DNA of 64,000 nt from a virus. Numbering within the stretch: position 1 is the stretch's first letter; the number at the start of each line of letters is the position of its first letter. Location: IMG/VR virus record IMGVR_UViG_3300027985_001318, positions 1 to 64,000 of that record; one strand, written 5' to 3'. Both the position numbers and the translations under genes were made by a program. The notes below the pieces were generated by a model. It ran no database searches and was not told the origin of the DNA. It saw nothing but the letters and a program-made list of their open reading frames with translations. Positions 8,725 to 17,809 of this stretch are shown piece by piece.

Positions 8725-9631
8725 TAAAGATCTGAATATTTCTGTGTTTCGTCCGGTCTCAACAGCTCAGGTCTTAGAAAATCTGGTTGTTGGCGAGAGG
8801 GTTATTTCAGCCAAGATGATCGAGAGCGATCCATTTACCGATGGTGAGCAAAAAGAAATAGCCGAAGAGCTTGTATGTGATGGGATTGATGAGGAAGGTC
8901 AGAGTTACTCTCTATCAGTTACTGTGTCCAACAGCATCGAAGCAACTTGGCTGCCTCTAGGTAAGACTAACCACGTCGTAGCTCCAAACGTTCGTCGAGG
9001 GGAACGTGTCCAAATTTGGCAAGCGGGCGACGACGACCGTTATTACTGGACGGAGCTTGGCTTAGACAGAAATCTTCGTCGCGGCGAGACGGTAGTTTTG
9101 GCTTTCTCTAATCGTTTCGATAACGATGACTCAGAGCTTTCTTTGGAAGAGTGTTATTTCATCGAGGTCTCCACACACCTTCAACACATCCTGCTACAGA
9201 CCAGTAAAAGTAATGGCGAAGATTTTCTGTATCAGGTGCAGTTGAATACCAAGGACAGCTTCTTTGTTCTGAAAGATGATCAAGAGCAGCATTTCTTTTT
9301 TGATTCCAAGAATAAAATACTCCGCCTACATAACGCCGACGGTAGTTTTGTGGAATTGAATCGGAAGATTATTTCCATGTTTGCTAAAGACAGTATTAAT
9401 GCCGAAGCATTGAAACTGATCAACATGAAAGCCAAAACAGTAAATGTCAAGGCTGACGATTGCAATATCACAGCAGAAACAACCGTGGATGGTAACTGTA
9501 CTGTTACCAAGAAACTCACAGCTGCTACAGTTTCTGCTGGAAGCATCGCTGCCGGCGCTGGCGGTATCTCAAGCGGAGGTAACATAGAAAGCGATGGGGT
9601 TGTCAGAGCTAAAGACTTTGTCCGCACATAG
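8717..9631 (+). CDS. Baseplate central-spike-like protein (304 aa)
   Basis: The middle (RGERVQIWQAGDDDRYYWTEL, within residues ~96-120) looks like the OB-fold seen in gp5/gpV/VgrG-type spikes. The C-terminal third is made of short hydrophobic-polar repeats (INMKAKTVNVKADDCNITAE and similar), as in the intertwined beta-helical needle of phage membrane-piercing spikes, followed by a Gly/Ala/Ser-rich end. No lysozyme domain is visible. The ATG at 8717 follows GGTGGG and overlaps the previous stop; a longer in-frame start upstream lies wholly inside the previous gene. A bidirectional terminator follows. Assignment rests on fold pattern and context. Confidence 0.55.
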   Translation: MNSKDLNISVFRPVSTAQVLENLVVGERVISAKMIESDPFTDGEQKEIAEELVCDGIDEEGQSYSLSVTVSNSIEATWLPLGKTNHVVAPNVRRGERVQIWQAGDDDRYYWTELGLDRNLRRGETVVLAFSNRFDNDDSELSLEECYFIEVSTHLQHILLQTSKSNGEDFLYQVQLNTKDSFFVLKDDQEQHFFFDSKNKILRLHNADGSFVELNRKIISMFAKDSINAEALKLINMKAKTVNVKADDCNITAETTVDGNCTVTKKLTAATVSAGSIAAGAGGISSGGNIESDGVVRAKDFVRT

Positions 9632-9640
9632 CCTAAAAAA

Positions 9641-9668
9641 GAAGGAGGGCGAAAGCCCTCCTCTTTTT
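9641..9668. terminator. Bidirectional terminator
   Basis: GGAGGGC-GAAA-GCCCTCC stem with T-runs on both strands, shared by the converging genes ending at 9631 (plus) and 9667 (minus). Confidence 0.85.
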
Positions 9669-10284
9669 AAAGTATGCCGTTATTGCGAAGCAGTTGTTCG
9701 TAAACAGCCATCTGAGCCTGCAAGGCGGTGACTTGAGTTTGAAGCTTGATACACTGAGCCTTGTAGGTGGTCTGATTGGTAATCTTCGCCAACCGCGCTG
9801 TTTCAATGCGATCATGCTCTTCGCGATCTACCGATTTGGTAAGAGGGGCTTCGTGGATATTGATAACAGCATCAACTCCGATAGTATTAACTACCTGTTC
9901 GCCAAGCTCTTCCAGGAGCCATTCCAGATTCAGACTGTCGGGAATGGCTCCCAGTGAAATACTACACACAACATGACGATAGTTGTAATCGCCCATGTTT
10001 GGATAGCTTTCGATCTGGGTATCTGGAACGTAGATTACAGTACCATCTTCAGTGAATAACGAAACAATTGCTGCTCCAGCAGCACGATCTAACTCCATCT
10101 GCTCTGTAGTAGACCCTACCGGGTCATATACGAGAGAGAAGATATCTAACCCACGAATCTCTAGGTCAGCAAACAACCGCACTGCTTTACATTCGTATAC
10201 CTTAGTAGCGTCGGCTATCCACGGCTGAGTTAAACTGTAAGTGCCAACAGTACCTACTGGCGGTGTGCGACGAACTGTTGCCAT
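9667..10284 (-). CDS. Hypothetical virion-type protein with C-terminal coiled coil (205 aa)
   Basis: Not recognised. The first ~150 residues look globular; the last ~45 (from about DREEHDRIETARLAKI) form a coiled coil with leucine and glutamine heptads, ending VYEQLLRNNGIL. This suggests oligomerisation. It lies 10 nt downstream of the 480-residue gene in the same minus operon, which points to a shared structural role in the tail or baseplate, near the spike-like gene on the other strand. Confidence 0.6.
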   Translation of the reverse strand: MATVRRTPPVGTVGTYSLTQPWIADATKVYECKAVRLFADLEIRGLDIFSLVYDPVGSTTEQMELDRAAGAAIVSLFTEDGTVIYVPDTQIESYPNMGDYNYRHVVCSISLGAIPDSLNLEWLLEELGEQVVNTIGVDAVINIHEAPLTKSVDREEHDRIETARLAKITNQTTYKAQCIKLQTQVTALQAQMAVYEQLLRNNGIL

Positions 10285-10294
10285 CGGTCACTCC

Positions 10295-11737
10295 TTACAT
10301 GTTATCCAAAGCATTGTAGATATAGTCAGCAGAGTAAGTCTCCACCCAACGACCAGCTTCACGCAACCAGGTTCCGGCAGCATCTACGTCAGTTACACCA
10401 GTGCCGGCATCCCGCCCGAATTTAGTGAGTACCAGGTACTGGACCTTATCGTAAGAGAATGCCAGGTAGATCAGCCCGTTACGTTTCAGTCGGGAGAAGT
10501 CCTGGGGTACATCGCTGTACTCGGTGATAGTTTCAGCATGACGGATAGCGGCGGCGAATAGCAACATCCATTGCTGGGTAGAAGGAGAGATCCGGTTAAA
10601 ATCAACCTCCGTGCTCGACAGAGCCACGTAGTCTTCGAATTTCTCATAAAAGTCGTAAATACCGTCCCGGTTCCGGTTGCCACCGCAAACCACAAAACCA
10701 AGAGACATATACGAATGAGTAGCATACCGTAGATACGAAGTAAGATGAGTATCGGCATAGGTTGGCATCCCTTTCTTAGCTAAGTCCAAACCCTCACTAA
10801 CCTTGAGTGATGGCGAATAAATCCCGGCCTGAAGTGTTTTGTTCGGGATCGCATACTGATCCCAATTAGGGACTATCAGAAATTCCGTTGAAATAAAAAG
10901 ATCTGGAAGGATAGCCTCCCAATCTGCGCGACCATACTCGCTGTTAGCGAGGATATAGTCAACCAGCTCAGAACGAATCACGTCCGGGTTATTACCAGCC
11001 TCACCCCAGATCATCGCCGTCCAGGCAGATGGAGTAGTGAAAGTGGTGTCGGTCCGATCAACCCAGTCATATTCTTCCGCGGAGATGACGTTGTATGGAG
11101 TGTTAGGGGCTACTGTGGTGGCCAAGGTCTCGGCCAGCGACAGAGTCTTACTCAGACTACGAGACGACAGTAACGTGACCACGTCGTCGCGGGAACCGAA
11201 CAGACTGTCGAGGCTTTCTACTGGGATCAGGAAGGCAATATCGTAACCGCTGTACTGGAGACGAAAGCTTGCATCGGAAAACCAAATCTTTACTGGCAGG
11301 CCGGCGGCTAGTTCTCCGTCGATTGTTTCGATACGCGACCAACTAACCCACTCCGGCATAAAAGCACCTGAGTCTTGGAGGATATCGCCACAATTGATGT
11401 TGGTGATGGCGCTACCGTAAGCAGTAGTTAGTGCTGTCAGGAAAGTCTGGCGTTCAGAAGTAATGAAGCCTTGGAGAGATTCTTGGGAAATCCAGTAGGC
11501 GATTTCCAAGACGTGATTGGCGTCCTGTTGACTGTGAGGGTCAGCAACAGGATTGGTTGCTAAACCTCGGTTGCGAAAACTGATGAGTTCTACGCCGGGT
11601 TGCGCATCGTTCCGATATTTGCTAGACTCGATAGCGTAGGAGCGAGAGTCCTCTGAGATCTCGCCGAAAATAGCCACTTTGTCAGTGGTATTATCGACGT
11701 AATTGCCGAGTTGAATAAAACCATAGAGCGGAGTCAT
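10295..11737 (-). CDS. Hypothetical virion structural protein (480 aa)
   Basis: Unrecognised acidic, aromatic-rich protein without signal peptide. AGAGGTG upstream of the minus-strand ATG is a clear ribosome site. It is first in a two-gene minus operon driven by a likely promoter at 11767-11778. Neighbours (spike-like gene, tail fibre, inner-head gene) suggest a tail or baseplate part. No catalytic motif was seen. Confidence 0.6.
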   Translation of the reverse strand: MTPLYGFIQLGNYVDNTTDKVAIFGEISEDSRSYAIESSKYRNDAQPGVELISFRNRGLATNPVADPHSQQDANHVLEIAYWISQESLQGFITSERQTFLTALTTAYGSAITNINCGDILQDSGAFMPEWVSWSRIETIDGELAAGLPVKIWFSDASFRLQYSGYDIAFLIPVESLDSLFGSRDDVVTLLSSRSLSKTLSLAETLATTVAPNTPYNVISAEEYDWVDRTDTTFTTPSAWTAMIWGEAGNNPDVIRSELVDYILANSEYGRADWEAILPDLFISTEFLIVPNWDQYAIPNKTLQAGIYSPSLKVSEGLDLAKKGMPTYADTHLTSYLRYATHSYMSLGFVVCGGNRNRDGIYDFYEKFEDYVALSSTEVDFNRISPSTQQWMLLFAAAIRHAETITEYSDVPQDFSRLKRNGLIYLAFSYDKVQYLVLTKFGRDAGTGVTDVDAAGTWLREAGRWVETYSADYIYNALDNM

Positions 11738-11766
11738 CGCACACCTCTGGTAGTTTGTGAATGATT

Positions 11767-11778
11767 TAAAATATAGGT
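11767..11778 (-). promoter_or_regulatory. ACCTATA promoter-like motif (minus strand)
   Basis: Read on minus, ACCTATATTTTA lies about 30 nt before the ATG of the 480-residue gene and resembles CCCCTATATCATTTTAG at 20993. Confidence 0.4.
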
Positions 11779-11803
11779 AAGTCCATAGAATCTGGAATAC
11801 TCT

Positions 11804-12382
11804 ATGACTAATTACATTATTGATACGGATGAGAGTATGTTGAACCTTTCTCTTTTTAAGATCATCCCACTCATCAAACCTTTCTTCAAAGAGATGTTTA
11901 TGGGCGGTTCTGTACCTACTGCAGGCAAGACCCGTAATCGTCTGCTTCCTGTCTTAGGTATTCTATCTATTATCGTAGCTATTAGCTTTGGTGCTCTGGT
12001 AATTAACTGGATATCTAGTTACGATAAAACCGAAGGACTGGAACTTCGTATCGATAAGCTAGAACAGCAACTTAACGAAAGTTCTCGCTTATTAGCTTTA
12101 CGTAACGAGGAAAGTCGTCAGTACATGGTTGAACGTCGCGAGCTCTTATTAGATAAAGAGCATCTGAGTTCTAAGTTGGTGGCTCTAGAAAGGGCCGGTA
12201 AAGAACTACTGGAAAATTATCAAGAAGCTTCCGAGCAACTTCGTGAAAAGGAAAGCAAGCTTTCCGGTTTACAAGTTAAATATCGCGAACTTGAGGAGCA
12301 GCTAGCTAAATCTAAACATCCTCCGGTTAAGAAAAAGAGAAGTCCCAATACGGCTTACGCTGATCTGCTAAAGGAAAATTAA
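11804..12382 (+). CDS. Candidate inner-membrane spanin (192 aa, one TM segment, coiled coil)
   Basis: A cytoplasmic N-terminus of ~45 residues precedes one strong membrane segment at about 46-68 (LLPVLGILSIIVAISFGAL). A long periplasmic coiled coil follows (about 75-175), then a basic C-terminal tail. This is the layout of an Rz-type i-spanin, apart from the longer N-terminus. The next gene, 1 nt away, encodes a lipoprotein, as expected for a spanin pair that fuses inner and outer membranes at lysis. The ATG at 11804 has only a weak ribosome site; the ATG at 11837 is an alternative. No holin or endolysin gene is evident next to it. Confidence 0.5.
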   Translation: MTNYIIDTDESMLNLSLFKIIPLIKPFFKEMFMGGSVPTAGKTRNRLLPVLGILSIIVAISFGALVINWISSYDKTEGLELRIDKLEQQLNESSRLLALRNEESRQYMVERRELLLDKEHLSSKLVALERAGKELLENYQEASEQLREKESKLSGLQVKYRELEEQLAKSKHPPVKKKRSPNTAYADLLKEN

Positions 12383-12383
12383 A

Positions 12384-12836
12384 ATGAAAAAGATTATCTT
12401 GTTTGTATTTGCGTGCCTGCTACTAGGTGGTTGTAGCCAGAGCTTCGTAAAGAGATCAGAAGCATTACCTCCACCTACAGTATCCGAGGGCGAGATTAAT
12501 GAAGAGTTCTACCAGGAGCTGGTAAGTTATAATGCGTACGTAGATGCCGAGTTAGCTTACGTAGCCACACGGTTACGTAAACCAGTAAAGGAGGAACTTC
12601 GCACAGCTACCGTTACTGAATCCATTGACGAACCAGGCTGTGAGATGGTCTTTGAACTCCCGGAAGAAAAACCGATGCCGAAGATACCGGTAGTCGATCC
12701 TAATGATCCCGACGCTATTGCAAGCGCTTTGGCGCATTATATCACTGAGATCAGGAAACATCGACGGGACTATCAGAGTCAATTGCAAGATAACTATCGA
12801 CGTTACCGCAGCGGTTGTCGGTCTAAGAAAACGTAA
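12384..12836 (+). CDS. Lipoprotein, candidate outer-membrane spanin (150 aa)
   Basis: Starts MKKIILFVFACLLLGGCS: a positively charged start, a hydrophobic core and a lipobox LGGC, with Cys17 as the predicted lipidated residue. The mature part is Pro/Glu-rich (KPMPKIPVVDPNDPD) with a basic C-terminal helix. It follows the TM/coiled-coil gene after 1 nt. Together they fit o-spanin and i-spanin, though typical Rz1-like proteins are shorter. The signal peptide is secure; the spanin role is inferred from pairing. Confidence 0.6.
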   Translation: MKKIILFVFACLLLGGCSQSFVKRSEALPPPTVSEGEINEEFYQELVSYNAYVDAELAYVATRLRKPVKEELRTATVTESIDEPGCEMVFELPEEKPMPKIPVVDPNDPDAIASALAHYITEIRKHRRDYQSQLQDNYRRYRSGCRSKKT

Positions 12837-12875
12837 GATAGTTTTTTATAGGTACTTTGACAGGACAGTTAACAA

Positions 12876-14396
12876 ATGACCGAGATTATCAAGAACAAAC
12901 ACATGGTGGCATATCCGGACGGCGGATGTCGAGGTAATGAGCGTAGCGCAGGTAGCGGAGCTCATTGTTTTATCTGGGAAGATGAAGACGAACCGGTTTC
13001 TATCAAGGACGGCAAAAATCTTCGCAAAGGGCTACCGACTAGCCACGGTTATATCGATGACAATAACTTAGGTTTTCTCGAACAATCCGACGCCTTGGTA
13101 GTGACTCCAGTTACCTTCATCGATTACCATCACGGACTGCCGTTCTCCACCAATAACATCGCTGAACTTGAAGGGGCTATTTTCTCACTCACTAAAGCTC
13201 TTGAGCTTAAAGTGAAGTCCTTTGTGATGATCCCCGACTCCGAGTATGTTATTAATGGGGCCACTAAATGGCTACCTGGTTGGATCAAGAACAATTGGGT
13301 TAGTGGTTCTGGAGCCCCGGTGAAAAACCAAGAGCTTTGGATACAAGTAGCCGATCTAATCAAACAGTTACGCGATAACGGTACTACCATTACCATTTTC
13401 TGGGTAAATGGTCATTCTGGTAATTTGGGTAACGACGAAGCTGACCGCCTGGCCACTAAGGGTGTGATACTTGCTTCCAAGGGCCTTGAAGAGAAGATGG
13501 TAGAAGAAAAGCCAGCTCGAGGCTATTGGAATTACAAGGCCCCTTATAACCGGATGTTCTTCCAGCCACATTGGTACTTCGCCACTCAAACCAACCGTAG
13601 TGCTCGTACTCCAGATGGTCGATCCATCTACTACGCCGGACATCACTCGAAAGAAGATGACTTTTTCATGAAGCGTAGTTCCGATGCTTACGTATCGGTC
13701 CTGTTTTTGAAAGACCCCGAACCGGTATTGGATACTATTGCCGCCTACCAGGAAGCAGCCGAGGTTGGTAATTATGGGGCCGTTTATATTGGCTATCTCA
13801 ACAACATTTTCAACTCTCGGACTTACAGCGAGATGTCGGATACTAAGGATCTGTATCTGACTGCCAGCGAGCCCAAAAAGAACATTTCCTACATCGATTC
13901 TATGTTGACTAGAGCAATGCGTCCAGCCTTGATGTCATGGTGTGCCGATACTGCATTCAGTTCCCTGCAGGGAATTCTGAACGAAGTTGAAGTCGGCCTG
14001 GCCAACGGCAATGAAGCGCCAGTAGTTCACGAAGATGGTCGTTATGAGGTCTGTATTACTGATCTCACTGACGCTATTTTTGAAGTCGACAGTAGCAAGA
14101 AAAAGGAGGTGTATAAACTCAAGCCAGATATTAGTCAAATCACGAAATCCATTAACGTGGAACTGGACCATAACGTAACAGGTAAGTTGGAGAAAACCAA
14201 GGTGATTCTCACTTTGGGTCTCGATATGCCGAACAGGAATTCTCTGTCGGCTATTGCTGGGCCTGATGCGCGCTTTTATGGCGTGACGTGGCGTGAGTCT
14301 AGTCACGGTTTCCGTTATGCAACTGTTGTACGAGCAGCTGGTGATACTTGCATTACAGCAGCTATGTACGCCAACTTAATCGCAATCGCTAAATAA
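12876..14396 (+). CDS. Ribonuclease HI with long C-terminal extension (506 aa)
   Basis: Residues 1-200 are a type 1 RNase H domain. Catalytic acids are visible in order: Asp15 (AYPDGG), Glu97 (NNIAELEG), Asp121 (PDSEYV), then His180 (NGHSGN) and Asp190 (NDEADRLA). The enzyme would cut RNA in RNA-DNA hybrids, for example primers or R-loops during phage replication. The remaining ~300 residues match no domain I recognise and are far beyond the usual RNase HI length of about 150-160. A CAGGACAG sequence precedes the ATG. It is followed after 13 nt by a small gene. Confidence 0.85.
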   Translation: MTEIIKNKHMVAYPDGGCRGNERSAGSGAHCFIWEDEDEPVSIKDGKNLRKGLPTSHGYIDDNNLGFLEQSDALVVTPVTFIDYHHGLPFSTNNIAELEGAIFSLTKALELKVKSFVMIPDSEYVINGATKWLPGWIKNNWVSGSGAPVKNQELWIQVADLIKQLRDNGTTITIFWVNGHSGNLGNDEADRLATKGVILASKGLEEKMVEEKPARGYWNYKAPYNRMFFQPHWYFATQTNRSARTPDGRSIYYAGHHSKEDDFFMKRSSDAYVSVLFLKDPEPVLDTIAAYQEAAEVGNYGAVYIGYLNNIFNSRTYSEMSDTKDLYLTASEPKKNISYIDSMLTRAMRPALMSWCADTAFSSLQGILNEVEVGLANGNEAPVVHEDGRYEVCITDLTDAIFEVDSSKKKEVYKLKPDISQITKSINVELDHNVTGKLEKTKVILTLGLDMPNRNSLSAIAGPDARFYGVTWRESSHGFRYATVVRAAGDTCITAAMYANLIAIAK

Positions 14397-14409
14397 GCTG
14401 GGTGTTAAG

Positions 14410-14784
14410 ATGTCAGTATTTGAAACCGGTATTGTGACGGCGATGATGAACCGCATGCCTGCCAGAACCAAACGTTCGATTTTTATCACTTCCCTTTACA
14501 TGGAATGTTGTGAGAAACCGAATCTGGATGAGCTGAACAACTCTCTGTCTCTGGTTAAGGATATCGCAGCCTTGGATCTTCCGGCCTTTTTACATCGCTG
14601 GATTTGGAGACGAGGTAACGTAGCGGTGGCCGCACTTAAGACCGAACTGGGGGCGTCTCGGCGAGAAAATACAAACCGAGAACCTTTAGTTCGTGCAGCT
14701 CCGGCCTGGATGGTTTATGCGAGTCAGCAAGAAATGGCTCGTGACATCGATAAACTTCTTTCCATAATCCGGAATGGTCGTTAG
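14410..14784 (+). CDS. Hypothetical protein (124 aa)
   Basis: Unrecognised, basic, mostly helical. GGGTG lies before the ATG. It is co-transcribed with the RNase H gene and ends just before a bidirectional terminator. No domain, signal or membrane segment visible. Confidence 0.6.
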   Translation: MSVFETGIVTAMMNRMPARTKRSIFITSLYMECCEKPNLDELNNSLSLVKDIAALDLPAFLHRWIWRRGNVAVAALKTELGASRRENTNREPLVRAAPAWMVYASQQEMARDIDKLLSIIRNGR

Positions 14785-14797
14785 GTCGTTTGAAAAA

Positions 14798-14826
14798 AAT
14801 AAGAGAGGGCAATGCCCTCTCTTATT
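14798..14826. terminator. Bidirectional terminator
   Basis: AATAAGAGAGGGC-AAT-GCCCTCTCTTATT stem, T-rich on both strands, between converging genes ending at 14784 and 14835. Confidence 0.85.
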
Positions 14827-14834
14827 CGGTTTTC

Positions 14835-16115
14835 TTACTTAACGTTTTTCGCGAACTTGGTCAGTTTAGTAGCAGAGTCGTCGATCGCCACCATCAAGGT
14901 ACGGAGTACGTTGGTGAAAGCTGCATAAAACTCAACCAACTGAGCGGCGTGGAAGCACCAGTCAGCCAGAACTTCAAGGTTCTGCTTACTAGCGATCTCT
15001 TCGCCATTCATAGTGGAACGATAGATGTTGTCAAGATTGGCAGTGACGCCATCTACCATGGCTTTAACTGACTTAGGAGGGCAGCTGTCGTACAAGTCCA
15101 GGAGCTTGTCACAACCGGTCTTGATTTCAGACCAGTCAGTGTTTCGTTCAACCATCAGACTGTAAGGTACGTTGGTGGTAGAAGAGTTCCCGAAACACTT
15201 GGCTAGATTGCTCTTCATTTTGCCGATATCGACACTGGGGGTTCCCAATACCTTACGCGCTCCGGAGAGGGCCTGTGGATTGTTTACCAGATAACCGATA
15301 GCCGAGATAAACGCTTTGAGGTCCGTCTCGATCGAATCGATCGAGTTCTTACCTACCAGCTGGAGGGTGTCCAACAGATTCAGGTAAGGTACAGTTTGAC
15401 CGGGAGCGCAATACACGCCGAAATCCACCAGCAGACTGTAAGGCACGTTTTGGATATTACCGGCCAGCTTCCGTACCTTGATTCCGTCATAGTTAAAGTT
15501 CTTGACTCGAACTATGTTGTTGGAATAAGCACTGAAAGCGTTGGTTACTTGCTGAAACTTGGACTTTACCGCCAACATAAAACCCTGAACGGTAGTATCG
15601 ATGGCTCTGAATTCCAAAGCGAGCTCGTGAATCCTGTCCGGATCTACGTCGTAACCGAGAAGATTGTTTTCATCTACTCTCAGGTTATTTTCGGCCAGGT
15701 ACTGTTTGGCTCTGGCCTCGATTTCATCTTCCGTACAGAATGCTTCAGAAGAGACCTCGACGTCTTGCCATTGCGGGTTGTAAATATCGCGAAGGAAATT
15801 ATCCAGATCAGTACCGGTCTTCATTGGCTCGCAGAGATTTTCTTTGAGCAGGAAACTTTCTTTCTCAACTATTGCCATCGCCGAACGAATATCGCCACCA
15901 AAGCAGTCCACCCAACCAGTATGAGACTCGTCGTCTCTCCAGCGGCGGGTTTGGATTACACTGGAGCCATCTGAGAAAACCACCTTAAGGCGCTGCACGC
16001 CTTCCTCGTAGTTTTGTTCAGAAAGTTCAACTACATCTTCGATCGTTTTGGTGTCTTTCAAGGTGTTCACCCAATCGTAAGAAGTAAGAGATTGAAGTGA
16101 AGTTTCTGTCGTCAT
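14835..16115 (-). CDS. Hypothetical protein, possibly internal virion protein (426 aa)
   Basis: Start MTTETSLQSLTSYDW. GGAGAACC upstream supports this ATG over a longer in-frame start at 16340, which would run into the divergent gene. The protein is largely helical. It holds two copies of a VPYSL segment (NVPYSLLVDFG and NVPYSLMVERN), each before a D/E-rich helical stretch, suggesting an internal duplication across residues ~220-360. No known motif. The neighbourhood (RecA-like and RNase H genes) does not settle its role. Confidence 0.6.
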   Translation of the reverse strand: MTTETSLQSLTSYDWVNTLKDTKTIEDVVELSEQNYEEGVQRLKVVFSDGSSVIQTRRWRDDESHTGWVDCFGGDIRSAMAIVEKESFLLKENLCEPMKTGTDLDNFLRDIYNPQWQDVEVSSEAFCTEDEIEARAKQYLAENNLRVDENNLLGYDVDPDRIHELALEFRAIDTTVQGFMLAVKSKFQQVTNAFSAYSNNIVRVKNFNYDGIKVRKLAGNIQNVPYSLLVDFGVYCAPGQTVPYLNLLDTLQLVGKNSIDSIETDLKAFISAIGYLVNNPQALSGARKVLGTPSVDIGKMKSNLAKCFGNSSTTNVPYSLMVERNTDWSEIKTGCDKLLDLYDSCPPKSVKAMVDGVTANLDNIYRSTMNGEEIASKQNLEVLADWCFHAAQLVEFYAAFTNVLRTLMVAIDDSATKLTKFAKNVK

Positions 16116-16260
16116 AATGGTTCTCCAGAGGCGGTAACAGCGGTAATCAGAGTCATAGCATGTACATCGGTGAAAATAAACAGTTGCTGCTGATGGTATG
16201 CGTACTAGATCCGTTTTGTACAAAATATTTTTCAGAAACCATTTGTAATGGGAGTCTAAG

Positions 16261-17766
16261 ATGTTTGACAAGTTTCCACGGGCGCCGAGTATGCGTCCAT
16301 TTTTGAACATAGGTTTTCCTTTTGATATCCAGACCGGCAAGTACTACACGGGTAAAGATGGCGAGAGTATCTTGAATGGTGGCTTGCAGCATGTTACTGG
16401 AATTGGTGGTGGCGGTAACCTCTACAAGTCCACCGTACTGCACTACATGCATCTGATTGCCCTGGAGCGTTACGGTGCGGCTTGTGGGATGGTCTACGAT
16501 ACCGAGCCGCCTAGCTGTAACTATCCGCGTTTTGAACAACTCTCCAAACGCATGCTGCGACTCACTGAGGGTAGTTTGCGCGATCGACTACTGCTGACCG
16601 ACTCCACAGTAATCGTCGGTAACAAGTGGTTTAAGCAGTTAAAAGAAGCGATCGACTTCAAGCTGAAGTCAGGCAAAGACGGTTATGCTGAAACTCCCTT
16701 CTTGGATGAAAAGGGCAATAAGATCAAAACTCTGTTGCCCAATCTGATCTCTATCGACTCGATGAGTATGTTCACTTCTGACAACGTACAGGACATCCTC
16801 GATGAGAACGAAATCGGGGCTTCTGGTGCCAACATTGAAGCTATGCGTGGCCAGGGCGCTAAGACTCAGATGTTGGTGCAGCTACCCGACATGGCTACTG
16901 GTTCCAATACGTTTATCATGATGACCGCGCACGCCGGTAAGCAATACCAGATGGATCCTCGGACCCCGCTGCAGAAACAACTTACGTTCCTGAAGCAGGA
17001 CGTTAAGTTCAAGAACGTACCTGAGAAGTTTTTGTTCCTGACTAACAACCTTTGGTACGCGGTAGCGGCTTCTCCGATGATTAACCGCACTACTAAGGCG
17101 CCTGAGTATCCTCGCAACAGCAATGACGATCTCTCCGGCAATACCGACCTGATGCTCGTTACGTTCTCTAACCTGCGGGCTAAGAATGGTCCTTCCGGTA
17201 TGCCTTTCGAACTGATCATTTCTCAATCGGAAGGCTATCTGCGCGAACTCAGCGCTCTGCACTATCTGAAGAACAGTGATCGTTTTGGTTTGGGTGGTCA
17301 CGACCGCGCCTATTTCTGTCATCTGCGTCCAGATGTTTCTCTCCAACGCACCACCGTGCGTAGCAAAATCGACGGGGATGCTAAGCTGGGGCGTGCTATC
17401 GAAATCTGCGCAGAACTCTGTCAGATTACCAACCTCTGGCTCGACACGCCAGCCAGTGTTCTTTGTACCCCTGAAGAACTCTACCGCGACATCGCTGCGA
17501 TGGGCTATGATTGGGAAGAGTTGTTGGACACGCGTGGTTTCTGGGTTTACGAGAACGACAAACATCCGCAGAATTTCCTTTCCACTAAGGACTTGCTGAT
17601 GATGCGTGTTGGTAAATACCAGCCGAAATGGGCTACGCGCAAAGCTTCAGTCAGTCCATCGACTGTTACCAAGGAAGAAGTTGGGGTGGATTCAACGACT
17701 AACGTGGTAGAGCTTAAACCGAAACATCTGGTTAAGGCTTCTTTGGGCGAAGCTACTGCCGCCTAA
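16261..17766 (+). CDS. RecA/UvsX-like recombinase ATPase (501 aa)
   Basis: The N-terminal third has a P-loop-like GGGGNLYKST at about residues 51-60, followed by a helix and a strand ending VYDTEPP. That matches the RecA/UvsX core, where the second strand ends in an acidic residue. A Walker-B-type strand LISIDSMSMF lies near residues 162-172. Longer than bacterial RecA. The expected role is DNA strand exchange in recombination-dependent replication and repair, alongside the Rad50-like and RNase H proteins. GGGAG precedes the ATG. phiKZ has a similar gene near its beta C-terminal RNA polymerase gene, as here. The P-loop spacing is unusual, so an ATPase of other function remains possible. Confidence 0.65.
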   Translation: MFDKFPRAPSMRPFLNIGFPFDIQTGKYYTGKDGESILNGGLQHVTGIGGGGNLYKSTVLHYMHLIALERYGAACGMVYDTEPPSCNYPRFEQLSKRMLRLTEGSLRDRLLLTDSTVIVGNKWFKQLKEAIDFKLKSGKDGYAETPFLDEKGNKIKTLLPNLISIDSMSMFTSDNVQDILDENEIGASGANIEAMRGQGAKTQMLVQLPDMATGSNTFIMMTAHAGKQYQMDPRTPLQKQLTFLKQDVKFKNVPEKFLFLTNNLWYAVAASPMINRTTKAPEYPRNSNDDLSGNTDLMLVTFSNLRAKNGPSGMPFELIISQSEGYLRELSALHYLKNSDRFGLGGHDRAYFCHLRPDVSLQRTTVRSKIDGDAKLGRAIEICAELCQITNLWLDTPASVLCTPEELYRDIAAMGYDWEELLDTRGFWVYENDKHPQNFLSTKDLLMMRVGKYQPKWATRKASVSPSTVTKEEVGVDSTTNVVELKPKHLVKASLGEATAA

Positions 17767-17775
17767 TTAAACAGT

Positions 17776-17799
17776 TAGGGAGAGCTTCGGCTCTCCCTA
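17776..17799 (+). terminator. Intercistronic hairpin / weak terminator
   Basis: TAGGGAGAGC-TTCG-GCTCTCCCTA, a perfect 10-bp stem with UUCG loop. No immediate U-tract; the next ribosome site AGGAGGGT begins directly after it. May attenuate or process the transcript rather than end it. Confidence 0.55.
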
Positions 17800-17809
17800 G
17801 GAGGGTTTT

